NCBI GenBank assembly: GCA_023383015.1
Contig: JAHDXW010000033.1
Location: 1-41,046, forward strand
Source: Paracoccaceae bacterium
GTDB lineage: Bacteria > Pseudomonadota > Alphaproteobacteria > Rhodobacterales > Rhodobacteraceae
Reading direction: 5' to 3'
DNA length: 41,046 bases
In this document: positions 17,682 to 25,552 of the stretch, in pieces
Numbering within the stretch: position 1 is the stretch's first letter
How the letters are laid out: each line of letters starts with the position of its first letter
Notes under the pieces: generated by a model
The model's database searches: none
Told to the model about the DNA's origin: nothing
Seen by the model: only the letters and a program-made list of their open reading frames with translations
Program-made: the position numbers and the translations under genes

Positions 17682-18470
17682 ATGGCCGCCGCGTTGTCGC
17701 CGATCGATCGCGCCAAGTACTCCGCCGCGCGCCGGGCCGTGGACCTGGTCGAGGACGGGATGCGGGTCGGGCTGGGCACCGGATCGACCGCGGCATGGAT
17801 GGTGCGGCTTCTGGGCGAGGCGGTGCGCGAGGCGGGGCTGCGCATCCAGGGCGTGCCGACCTCGGCCCGCACCGCCGAGCTTGCGCGCGCCGCCGGCCTG
17901 CCGCTGACCACGCTCGACGAGGCGCGCTGGCTGGACCTGACGATTGACGGCGCCGACGAGTTCGACCTCGAGCTCCACCTGATCAAGGGCGGGGGCGGCG
18001 CGCTCCTGCACGAGAAGATCGTCGCCACCGCCTCGGACCGCATGGTGGTGATCGCCGATCTGGCCAAGGAGGTGCGCCGGCTTGGCGCCTTCCCCCTGCC
18101 GGTGGAGGTGGTGCCCTTCGGCTGGCAGACGACCAAGGCGCTGATCGAGGAGACGCTGGTCAGCCTCGACGTGCTGGGGCGCGACGTGATGCTGCGGATG
18201 AACGGGGCCCAGCCCTTCCGCAGCGACGAGGGCAACCTGATCCTCGATCTGCACCTCAACCGCATCGGCAACCCCCGCCAGCTGTCGCTGGTGCTGAACC
18301 AGATCCCGGGGGTGGTGGAGAACGGCCTGTTCGTCGACATCTGCGACACCGTCGTCATCGGCCACGGCGACGGCCGGGTGGAGGTACGCGACATCGCCAC
18401 CGGCCGGGTCGAGGAGGAGCGGATCGACATCGACGCGGCCGACAACATCTTCCGCGACCTCGGCGAGTGA
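17682..18470 (+). CDS. rpiA: Ribose-5-phosphate isomerase A
   Basis: RpiA interconverts ribose 5-phosphate and ribulose 5-phosphate in the pentose phosphate pathway. The 262 residues contain the family blocks VGLGTGSTAAWMV (phosphate binding), LDLTIDGADEFD (catalytic Asp residues), LIKGGGGALLHEKIV (catalytic Lys and Glu) and PFGWQTT. The C-terminal NGLFVDICDTVVIG is also typical. ATG17682 follows GGGAAGGGAG and is preferred over the longer open frame. It is followed by gor after 95 bases on the same strand; the two probably share a transcript, linking NADPH-producing sugar metabolism with glutathione reduction. Confidence 0.96.
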   Translation: MAAALSPIDRAKYSAARRAVDLVEDGMRVGLGTGSTAAWMVRLLGEAVREAGLRIQGVPTSARTAELARAAGLPLTTLDEARWLDLTIDGADEFDLELHLIKGGGGALLHEKIVATASDRMVVIADLAKEVRRLGAFPLPVEVVPFGWQTTKALIEETLVSLDVLGRDVMLRMNGAQPFRSDEGNLILDLHLNRIGNPRQLSLVLNQIPGVVENGLFVDICDTVVIGHGDGRVEVRDIATGRVEEERIDIDAADNIFRDLGE

Positions 18471-18565
18471 CCGCCGCGCCGCGCCGGGACCGGCCGGCCG
18501 GGGGCGGGTGGCGCGGGGCGGCGTTCTGTGGAAGACGGAGAGCGGGCAATCCGGCGGGGTGAGGG

Positions 18566-19927
18566 ATGGGCTTCGACGTCGACCTCTTCGTGATCGGCGG
18601 CGGCTCGGGCGGGGTCCGGGCGGCGCGGGTGGCTGCGGCCGAGGGCGGCGCGCGGGTGGCGCTGGCCGAGCAGAGCCGGATGGGCGGCACCTGCGTGATC
18701 CGCGGCTGTGTTCCCAAGAAGCTGATGGTCTTCGCCTCGGCCTTCGGCGGAGCGCTGGCGGATGCGCGCGCCTATGGCTGGGAGGTGGCGGCGGGCGGCT
18801 TCGACTGGGGTGCGTTCCGGCCGCGGCTGGAGGCCGAGCTTGACCGGCTGGAGGGCGTCTACCGCGGCATCCTTGGCCGGGCGGGGGTCAGGGTGCACGA
18901 CGACCGCGCCACGATCGAGGATGCCCACACGGTGCGGCTGGCCGCCGGCGGCCGGGTGAGCGCGCGCCACATCCTGGTGGCGACCGGCGGCCATCCGGTC
19001 CGACCGGCGATCCCGGGGGCCGAGCTTGGCCTCGTGTCGGATGACATCTTCCGGCTCGAGGCGCTGCCGGACTCGATCCTGATCGTCGGCGGCGGCTACA
19101 TCGCCGCGGAGTTCGCCTGCATCCTGCACGGGCTGGGCGTGAAGGTGACGCAGTACTATCGCGGCGCCCAGATCCTGCGCGGCTTCGACGACGAGGCGCG
19201 CGGGCATGTCGCCGAGATCATGCGCGCCTCGGGCATCGACCTGCGCGTCGGCACCGACGTCACGGGCCTCGAGCGCGACCCCAGCGGTGGCGTGCGCGCC
19301 CACGGCACGCTTGGCGATTCGGAGGTGTTCGGTGCCGTGCTGTTCGCCACCGGGCGGGCGCCGAACACGGCCGGGCTGGGGCTGGAGGCCGCGGGCGCGC
19401 GGCTGGGCCGGCGCGGCGAGGTGGCGGTGGACGAGTGGTCGCAGACCGCAGTGCCCTCGATCTATGCCGTGGGCGACGTCACCGACCGCATGGCGCTGAC
19501 GCCGGTGGCGATCCGCGAGGGGCAGGCGTTCGCCGAGACGGTGTTCAAGGCCAGGCCGCTGAAGGCCACCCAGGCGCAGGTGGCGACCGCGGTCTTCACC
19601 CAGCCCGAACTCGGGACCATCGGGCTGACCGAGGAGGAGGCGCGTGCGCTGGGGCCGGTGGAGATCTACTGCGCGGCCTTCCGGCCGATGCACCGCGCCT
19701 TCGCCGGCCGGCCCGAGAAGGCGCTGATGAAGCTTGTCGTCTGCGCGGCGACGCGGCGGGTGCTCGGCTGCCACATCGTGGCCGACCAGGCCGGCGAGAT
19801 GATCCAGCTTGCCGCGGTCGCGATGGGCATGGGCGCCACCAAGGAGGACTTCGACCGCGCGGTGGCGGTGCATCCGACCATGGCCGAGGAGCTGGTGACG
19901 ATGCGCAGCCCGGTGCGGGTGGCCTGA
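18566..19927 (+). CDS. gor: Glutathione-disulfide reductase
   Basis: Gor reduces oxidised glutathione with NADPH and FAD in the cytoplasm. The 453-residue protein opens with the FAD-binding VIGGGSGGVRAARVAA. The redox-active disulfide is Cys43-Cys48 in GGTCVIRGCVPKK. ILIVGGGYIAAEFACILHGLG is the NADPH-binding Rossmann segment, and the dimerisation domain ends with VHPTMAEELVTM, which supplies the catalytic His of the partner. The GCVPKK form is that of glutathione reductases rather than lipoamide dehydrogenases. A GTGAGGG ribosome site precedes ATG18566. It is the second gene after rpiA. Confidence 0.95.
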   Translation: MGFDVDLFVIGGGSGGVRAARVAAAEGGARVALAEQSRMGGTCVIRGCVPKKLMVFASAFGGALADARAYGWEVAAGGFDWGAFRPRLEAELDRLEGVYRGILGRAGVRVHDDRATIEDAHTVRLAAGGRVSARHILVATGGHPVRPAIPGAELGLVSDDIFRLEALPDSILIVGGGYIAAEFACILHGLGVKVTQYYRGAQILRGFDDEARGHVAEIMRASGIDLRVGTDVTGLERDPSGGVRAHGTLGDSEVFGAVLFATGRAPNTAGLGLEAAGARLGRRGEVAVDEWSQTAVPSIYAVGDVTDRMALTPVAIREGQAFAETVFKARPLKATQAQVATAVFTQPELGTIGLTEEEARALGPVEIYCAAFRPMHRAFAGRPEKALMKLVVCAATRRVLGCHIVADQAGEMIQLAAVAMGMGATKEDFDRAVAVHPTMAEELVTMRSPVRVA

Positions 19928-19996
19928 GCGCCGCGGTCGCGGCGGGAGGGCCGGAAGGCGGTGTCGCGGGCGGGTGCGGTCGCGGCGGCGGTTCTG

Positions 19997-20024
19997 CTTG
20001 AACTCGCCGCGCCGGCGCCCACCT
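19997..20024 (+). promoter_or_regulatory. Candidate heat-shock (RpoH-type) promoter before hflK
   Basis: CTTGAA (19997-20002), 15 bases, then CCCACCT (20018-20024) resembles the sigma-32 pattern CTTGAA with a CCCCAT-like -10 element. The operon it would serve (hflK, hflC, DUF2065, degP) deals with damaged membrane and envelope proteins, so heat-shock control would make sense. Housekeeping sigma factors could also read TTGAAC with 17-base spacing to ACCTAA. Confidence 0.35.
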
Positions 20025-20072
20025 AAGGACGGACGAGTCGAATCGGAACGTGCACGGAGGAACCTGGGCAGG

Positions 20073-21218
20073 ATGGCTGGCAACACGGGAGGACCCTGGG
20101 GCGGCGGCGGGCGAGGCACCGGCGGCAACGGCGGCGGCGGCGGCGACCGCGATCGCGGCGGCGGGCGGCGACCGCCCGGCGAGGGGCCGCAGATCCCCGA
20201 GATCGACGACCTGATGAAGAAGGGGCAGGAGCAGCTGCGCGTTCTGATCGGCGGCGGCGGGCGCGGGGGCTTCGGTCGCGGCGGCGGGGGCGGCGGCGGG
20301 CCGATCTTCTCGCGCCGCGGGGCGCTGCTGGGGCTGGCGGCCCTGGGCGCAGTGTGGCTGTTCGCCTCGTTCTACACGGTCAGGCCCGAGGAGCGGTCGG
20401 TCGAGCTTCTGTTCGGCCAGAACTACCGCACCGGCAACCCGGGCCTGAACTTCGCCCCCTGGCCGTTCATCACCCACGAGATCGTGCAGGTGACCGGCGA
20501 GCGGGCGGTGGACATCGGCACCGGGCGCGGGCCGCAGGACACCGGGCTGATGCTGACCCGCGACGAGAACATCGTCGACATCGAGTTCCAGGTGGTCTGG
20601 AACATCTCCAGCCCGTCGGACTTCCTCTTCAACCTGGCCGAGCCGACCGAGACGATCCGGGCGGTGGCCGAATCGGCGATGCGCGACATCATCGCCCGTT
20701 CGGAGCTGTCGCCGATCCTCAACCGCGACCGCGGCGCCATCGCCGCGGACCTGCGGGCCTCGGTGCAGGCGACGCTGGACAGCTACGCCTCGGGCATCAA
20801 CATCGTGCGGGTGAACTTCGACCGCGCCGACCCGCCCTCGGACGTGATCGACAGCTTCCGCGAGGTGCAGGCGGCCCGCCAGGAGCGCGACCGGCTGGAG
20901 AAGGAGGCCGACGCCTACGCCAACCGGGTGCTGGCCGGCGCCCGCGGCGAGGCCGCGCAGGTGCTCGAGCAGGCCGAGGCCTACCGCGCCCAGGTGATCA
21001 ACGCCGCCCAGGGCGAGGCGAGCCGCTTCCTCGCCGTCTGGGAGGAATACATCAAGGCACCCGAGGTCACCCGGCGACGGATGTATCTCGAGACCATGGA
21101 AGCGGTGCTCGGGGGCATGGACAAGGTGATCCTCGACGGGGTGACGGGCGAGGACGGCGGCGCCGGCGTCCTGCCCTACCTGCCGCTGAACGAGCTTCGC
21201 CGCGGAGGGACCAACTGA
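20073..21218 (+). CDS. hflK: HflK, membrane prohibitin-like regulator of FtsH
   Basis: HflK and HflC form a large inner-membrane SPFH assembly that surrounds and moderates the FtsH protease. The 381-residue product has a Gly/Arg-rich cytoplasmic N terminus (1-80, almost half Gly), one membrane helix (about 83-101), then the periplasmic SPFH domain (YTVRPEERSVELLFGQ, MLTRDENIVDIEFQVVW). A coiled-coil region with ERDRLEKEADAYANRV and ARGEAAQVLEQAEAYRAQVI follows. ATG20073 is used since MAGNTGGPWGGGG begins as in relatives, with GGAGG upstream. The stop overlaps the hflC start (TGATG), giving coupled translation of the pair. Confidence 0.94.
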   Translation: MAGNTGGPWGGGGRGTGGNGGGGGDRDRGGGRRPPGEGPQIPEIDDLMKKGQEQLRVLIGGGGRGGFGRGGGGGGGPIFSRRGALLGLAALGAVWLFASFYTVRPEERSVELLFGQNYRTGNPGLNFAPWPFITHEIVQVTGERAVDIGTGRGPQDTGLMLTRDENIVDIEFQVVWNISSPSDFLFNLAEPTETIRAVAESAMRDIIARSELSPILNRDRGAIAADLRASVQATLDSYASGINIVRVNFDRADPPSDVIDSFREVQAARQERDRLEKEADAYANRVLAGARGEAAQVLEQAEAYRAQVINAAQGEASRFLAVWEEYIKAPEVTRRRMYLETMEAVLGGMDKVILDGVTGEDGGAGVLPYLPLNELRRGGTN

Positions 21219-22198
21219 TGCGCCGCACCGCAATGATCCTGCCGGCCCTTATCGTCCTGATCGTGCTGGCGCTGTCGTCGGTGTTCATCGTCGACGAGCG
21301 CGAGAAGGTGCTGGTGCTGCAGTTCGGCCAGGTCCGCCAGGAGCGCGACGAGCCGGGGCTGTACTTCAAGCTGCCGTTCATCCAGGACGTGGTGCGCTAC
21401 GACGCGAGGATCCTCGGGCTCAGGACCCAGCCGCTCGAGGTGACGCCGCTCGACGACCGCCGGCTGGTGGTGGACGCCTTCATCCGCTGGCGGATCGCCG
21501 ACATCAGCCGCTTCCGCGAGGCGGTGGGCACCGAAGGCGTGCGCGCCGCGCAGGCGCGTCTGGAGCGGATCCTGAACGCCGCCATCCGCGAGGTGATGGG
21601 TTCGGTACCGTCGGGGGCGGTGCTCTCGGAGGACCGCACGGCGCTGATGAACCGCATCCGCGACCTGTCGCGCCGCGAGGCGCAGAACCTCGGCGCCGAG
21701 GTCATCGACGTGCGGCTGACCCGCACCGACCTGCCCGAGCAGAACCTTGCCGCGACCTTCGCGCGGATGCGCGCCGAGCGCCAGCGCGAGGCCGCCGACG
21801 AGATCGCCCGCGGCGGCGAGGCCGCGCAGCGGGTTCGCGCGGCCGCCGACCGGACGGTGGTGGAACTGGTGTCGGAGGCGCGCAAGACCTCCGAGATCAT
21901 CCGCGGCGAGGCCGACGCCGAGCGCAACGCGATCTATGCCGACGCCTTCGGCCGCGATCCGGAGTTCTTCGCCTTCACTCGCTCGCTGACCTCCTACGAG
22001 CGGGCACTCAGGGGCGAGAACTCGACGATGGTGATGCGCCCCGACAGCGAGTTCTTCAGCTACCTGCGCTCGGACGGAAGCGCCGCCGCCGTCCCGGGCG
22101 GCGCCGGGCCGGCCGCGGCCGTCCCGGAGGCCACTGCGCCGGCCGCGCCTGCGCCGGCGGCTCCCGCCGGCCAGGAGGGCAGCGCGCTCGGCCAATGA
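21218..22198 (+). CDS. hflC: HflC, partner of HflK
   Basis: The 326-residue product has an N-terminal membrane anchor (about 5-22), the SPFH core (VDEREKVLVLQFGQ, EPGLYFKLPFIQDVVRYD, VVDAFIRWRI) and the coiled-coil segment (MRAERQREAADEIARGGEAA). The typical ...YADAFGRDPEFFAFTRSL and the DSEFFSYL block come before an added Ala/Pro-rich tail of about 35 residues that E. coli HflC lacks. With HflK it controls FtsH from the periplasmic side. The start overlaps hflK by one base and the stop overlaps the next gene (ATGA), so the three are tightly coupled. Confidence 0.94.
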   Translation: MRRTAMILPALIVLIVLALSSVFIVDEREKVLVLQFGQVRQERDEPGLYFKLPFIQDVVRYDARILGLRTQPLEVTPLDDRRLVVDAFIRWRIADISRFREAVGTEGVRAAQARLERILNAAIREVMGSVPSGAVLSEDRTALMNRIRDLSRREAQNLGAEVIDVRLTRTDLPEQNLAATFARMRAERQREAADEIARGGEAAQRVRAAADRTVVELVSEARKTSEIIRGEADAERNAIYADAFGRDPEFFAFTRSLTSYERALRGENSTMVMRPDSEFFSYLRSDGSAAAVPGGAGPAAAVPEATAPAAPAPAAPAGQEGSALGQ

Positions 22199-22389
22199 GC
22201 CTGCTGCTTCTCGGGATCGGGCTTGTCCTTGCGATCGAGGGGCTGGCGCTTGCGCTGGCCCCTGCGCGTCTGGAGGAGATACTCGCCTTCTTCGCGCGGC
22301 TTCCGCTGGATGTCCGGCGGCTGATCGGGCTCACGGCCCTGGCAGCGGGAATCACGCTCATTTGGCTTGCGCAGAGGCTGGGGGGCTGA
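22195..22389 (+). CDS. DUF2065 (YjeT-like) small membrane protein
   Basis: The 64-residue product consists of two membrane helices (about 2-20 and 42-60) joined by APARLEEILAFFARLPLDVRRLIGL. This matches the short DUF2065/YjeT family, which sits after hflC in many proteobacteria. Its role is unknown; the conserved position suggests work with HflKC. The start codon overlaps the hflC stop (ATGA), so it depends on coupled translation. Confidence 0.85.
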   Translation: MSLLLLGIGLVLAIEGLALALAPARLEEILAFFARLPLDVRRLIGLTALAAGITLIWLAQRLGG

Positions 22390-22438
22390 CCATATCCGCC
22401 GGGTCACGGCCGCTCGGGCGAGCCCCGTGGGGGGCAGT

Positions 22439-22493
22439 CGGCCCGGCGGCCGCGGCCCCGCACCCGCATTCCCCGGCCGACGCCGCCGGGCCG
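22439..22493 (+). promoter_or_regulatory. Long hairpin in the leader of the DegP-like gene
   Basis: A perfect 12-bp inverted repeat, CGGCCCGGCGGC at 22439-22450 and its complement at 22482-22493, encloses a 31-base loop. It stands in the 149-base gap between the DUF2065 gene and the protease gene. It could be a processing or partial termination point inside the operon; no T-run follows. Confidence 0.35.
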
Positions 22494-22538
22494 GAGCGGC
22501 TGCCCGTCCGGCCAACGGATCAAGGAAGGAGTCGACAG

Positions 22539-24029
22539 TTGCAACTCCGCGTCCCCGCCTCCCAGGCGATCGCCGCCGCCCCCGCCCGACCGGCGGCCCG
22601 GCCCGGCGCCCTTCTGACGCTTCTGGTCATGGCGCTCGCCCTGCTTCTGGCGCAGGGCCTGCCGCTGCGTGCCCAGGGCGGGCTTGCGCCCGCCACCTTC
22701 GCCGACCTGGTCGAGAAGGTCAGCGGCGCGGTGGTGAACATCACCACCTCGACCACCGTCGCCACCCGCAGCGGCCCGCGGCCGCAGGTGCCGCCGGGGT
22801 CGCCCTTCGAGGAGTTCTTCCGCGACTTCCTCGACCGCCAGCAGGGCGAGCCGCAGAGCCGGCGCAGCCAGGCGCTGGGGTCGGGCTTCGTGATCTCGGA
22901 GGACGGCTTCATCGTCACCAACAACCACGTCATCGAGGGCGCCGACGAGATCCGGGTGGAGTTCTACGGCGGCGGCGAGATGGTCGCCCGCGTGATCGGC
23001 ACCGACCCCAAGACCGACATCGCGGTCCTGAAGGTCGACAGCGACCGGCCGCTGCCCTTCGTGGCCTTCGGCGACAGCGACGCCGCGCGTGTCGGCGACT
23101 GGGTGATGGCGATCGGCAACCCTCTGGGACAGGGCTTCTCGGTGTCGGTCGGCATCATCTCGGCCCGCGGCCGGGCGCTGCAGGGCACCTATGACGACTA
23201 CATCCAGACCGACGCCGCCATCAACCGCGGCAACTCGGGCGGGCCGCTGTTCAATATGGCCGGCGAGGTGATCGGGGTGAACACCGCCATCCTGTCGCCG
23301 ACGGGGGGCTCGATCGGCATCGGCTTCGCGATGTCCTCGGCGGTGGTGACCAAGGTCGTCGACCAGCTTCGCGCCTTCGGCGAGACGCGGCGCGGCTGGC
23401 TGGGCGTGCGCATCCAGGACGTGACGCCCGACATCGCCGAATCGCTGGGGCTGGAGAAGGTGGCCGGGGCGTTGGTGACCGACGTGCCGGCGGGGCCCGC
23501 GGCCGAGGCGGGGATGCGGGCCGGCGACGTGATCCTGAGCTTCGATGGGTTCGAGGTGGCTGACACCCGCGACCTGGTGCGCCGCGTCGCCGATGCCGAG
23601 GTGGGCGCGACGGTGCGGGTGGTGGTGTTCCGCGAGGGCGGCACCCAGACCCTGCGGGTGACGCTCGGCCGGCGCGAACTGGCCGAGGGCGAGCCGACGC
23701 CGTCGGCAGCCCAGCCCGCACCCGAGCCGGCCGAGCAGACGATGCTGGGCATCACGGTGACGGGGCTGACGCCCGAACTGCGGGCCCAGCTTGACCTGCC
23801 GGCCGGCGTCGAGGGTCTGGTGGTGACCGCGGTCGACGAGGCGAGCGAGGCCTTTGCGAAGGGATTGCGCTCCGGCGACGTGATCACCGAGGCCGGCCAG
23901 CAGCGCGTGACTCGCGCCGCCGACCTGCGGGCGCGGATCGACGAGGCCCGCGAGGCAGGCCGGCGGTCGCTGCTGCTTCTGGTGCGGCGGGCCGGCGAGC
24001 CGCGCTTCGTGGCCCTCGCCGTCGACTGA
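22539..24029 (+). CDS. DegP/HtrA-family (Do) periplasmic serine protease
   Basis: The protein degrades or refolds damaged periplasmic proteins. The trypsin-like domain has the full triad: His130 (TNNHVIEG), Asp160 (DPKTDIAVLKV) and Ser233 (RGNSGGPL). Two PDZ domains follow, the first from about residue 280 (RRGWLGVRIQDV), the second from about 400 (MLGITVTGLTPEL). The start is set at TTG22539, because AAGGAAGGAG stands 7 bases before it and it gives a 496-residue product with a proper signal peptide (basic stretch, LLTLLVMALALLLAQG, LRAQG cleavage region). The in-frame ATG22629 would leave almost no n-region. It is the last gene of the hflK operon. Confidence 0.94.
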   Translation: MQLRVPASQAIAAAPARPAARPGALLTLLVMALALLLAQGLPLRAQGGLAPATFADLVEKVSGAVVNITTSTTVATRSGPRPQVPPGSPFEEFFRDFLDRQQGEPQSRRSQALGSGFVISEDGFIVTNNHVIEGADEIRVEFYGGGEMVARVIGTDPKTDIAVLKVDSDRPLPFVAFGDSDAARVGDWVMAIGNPLGQGFSVSVGIISARGRALQGTYDDYIQTDAAINRGNSGGPLFNMAGEVIGVNTAILSPTGGSIGIGFAMSSAVVTKVVDQLRAFGETRRGWLGVRIQDVTPDIAESLGLEKVAGALVTDVPAGPAAEAGMRAGDVILSFDGFEVADTRDLVRRVADAEVGATVRVVVFREGGTQTLRVTLGRRELAEGEPTPSAAQPAPEPAEQTMLGITVTGLTPELRAQLDLPAGVEGLVVTAVDEASEAFAKGLRSGDVITEAGQQRVTRAADLRARIDEAREAGRRSLLLLVRRAGEPRFVALAVD

Positions 24030-24056
24030 CAGGCTGCCCGCCGGGGAGGCAGAATG

Positions 24057-24083
24057 GGGGCCGGGGCCATCCCCGGCCCCTTT
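24057..24083 (+). terminator. Intrinsic terminator after the DegP-like gene
   Basis: A perfect 10-bp stem, GGGGCCGGGG at 24057-24066 and CCCCGGCCCC at 24071-24080, has a four-base loop (CCAT) and is followed by TTT. It begins 27 bases after the stop codon and ends the hflK-hflC-DUF2065-degP unit. The remaining 150 bases up to the convergent chain-length gene show nothing further that I can support. Confidence 0.75.
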
Positions 24084-24232
24084 CGCATTCCGCCCTTCCC
24101 CCGCCCCGCGCACGGCCGGTGCGGCCGCGCCGCCGCCGGCCCGAGGCCGGGGGCGGCGCATGGGGGGGCAGGGTGGCGGGTGCCGGCGACGGGTGATCCC
24201 GCGGCAGGCCCCACCCTTCGGCGGAGGGGCGA

Positions 24233-25543
24233 TCAGCGGAGCGCCTGCGCCCCGGCCATGCCCATGGCAAGCAGGAAGGCCAGCGCCAGCAGCCCCAGCG
24301 CGGCGATGCGCAGCGCCTGGCGTCGGCGGACGTCGCCGGGGGTGTCGATGGCCGGGATCACCACCACCGGGCGCAGCGACAGTGCCCGCTCCATCTGCGC
24401 GGCGCTGCGGATCACCGGGTTCAGCAGGTCGAGCAGGAAGGCAGCGACGAGGGCGAGACCGACGCTTGCCGCCGCCCCGAGGATGGCGATCCGCCGCCGC
24501 CCCGAGCCCACCGCATATTCCGGCACCACCGCCCGTTCGAGGAGTTCCAGCCGCTCGGCCTCGCGGGTGGTGTAGAGCCGCAGCGCCGTCTCGGCCTCGG
24601 CCAGCCGCCGGCTGACGACGGCATACTGGTCCTGGAGCTGGCCACGCCGGCGCTCGAAGGTGGAGAGGTTGCGCTCGACCTCGGGTGCCTCGCGCAGCGC
24701 CGCGTCGATCTCGTCGCGGCGGGCGGCAAGGCGTGCCTCCTGCTCGGACAGCGCGGCGATCTGGCCGTCGAGCGTGTCGATCTGGCGCTGCTCGACGGCA
24801 CGGACGGGGCGGGCGGCGGCGATCGCGTCGCGCTCGCGACGGAGTTCGATGATGCGCTGCTGGAGGTCGCGCATGAGCTCGCCGATGCGGGCAAGCTCGT
24901 CGCGGCGGAAGGCGAGATCGCCGGGCAGCGCCGCCTCGTTGGCGTTCTTGAAGGCTGCAATGTCGGCCTCGATGGCCGCCAGCGCGGCGCCGACGCGCGC
25001 CTCCTCGGCGGTGAAGAAGGCGACCGCGGCGCGTGCGCGCTCGCCCACGCGGCGGGCATCCTCGTCCAGAACGGCGGTTGCGAAGCCGTTGGCCACATCG
25101 GCCGCCTGAACCGGGTCGCCCAGCCGGACCGAGATGATCAGCGCCGCAAGCTGCCCGGCGCTGCCGAATCCTGCCTGGGCGGCGGCGACGCTCTGGATCG
25201 CGGTGGAGGCGCGCAGGGCCGCGACCTTCTCGTTCACCGACAGCGGCAGCCCGGCGAAGAGCCCGTGGCGCTCGATCACCTCGAGCAGGTTCTCGCGCGC
25301 CATCAGCCGCTGCTGGATCAGCTGCACCCGCTGGGCGGGCGTCAGCGTGCCGCCCTCATGCTCGTCGGCCTCGCTGACGCGGGGGCTTTCGAACTGGATG
25401 ACGGCAGTCGCCTCGTAGACGCGCGGCCGGGTCATGGCGTAGGCGAGCGTCAGCCCCACCCCGAGGACCGCGACAAGGAGGATCGCCGGCCAGCGCCGGC
25501 GCAGCAGGCTCACGAGGTCGTCGAGCGACTGGATCGGTCCCAT
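24233..25543 (-). CDS. Wzz/GumC-type polysaccharide co-polymerase
   Basis: The 436-residue product is an inner-membrane protein of the chain-length determinant family that governs export and length of surface polysaccharides. The N-terminal Wzz block (SLDDLVSLLRRRWPAILLVA) contains membrane helix 1 (about 19-37). The large periplasmic region includes coiled coils (about 190-345; FRRDELARIGELMRDLQQRI, LSEQEARLAARRDEIDAALR). Helix 2 lies near 362-382, followed by NPVIRSAAQMERALSLRPV. Unlike classical Wzz it has a further hydrophobic segment at the very C terminus (about 413-432). No kinase domain is fused; a separate ATPase gene lies 9 bases upstream in the same operon. Confidence 0.88.
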   Translation of the reverse strand: MGPIQSLDDLVSLLRRRWPAILLVAVLGVGLTLAYAMTRPRVYEATAVIQFESPRVSEADEHEGGTLTPAQRVQLIQQRLMARENLLEVIERHGLFAGLPLSVNEKVAALRASTAIQSVAAAQAGFGSAGQLAALIISVRLGDPVQAADVANGFATAVLDEDARRVGERARAAVAFFTAEEARVGAALAAIEADIAAFKNANEAALPGDLAFRRDELARIGELMRDLQQRIIELRRERDAIAAARPVRAVEQRQIDTLDGQIAALSEQEARLAARRDEIDAALREAPEVERNLSTFERRRGQLQDQYAVVSRRLAEAETALRLYTTREAERLELLERAVVPEYAVGSGRRRIAILGAAASVGLALVAAFLLDLLNPVIRSAAQMERALSLRPVVVIPAIDTPGDVRRRQALRIAALGLLALAFLLAMGMAGAQALR

Positions 25544-25552
25544 GGCGGTGCC

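Noticed and set aside
17486-20128. The minus-strand open frame extending sdaA upstream by 881 codons
   Set aside because: It is antisense to rpiA and gor and codes for Arg/Ser/Pro-rich sequence. SdaA begins at ATG17485 with [12 protein letters not shown].
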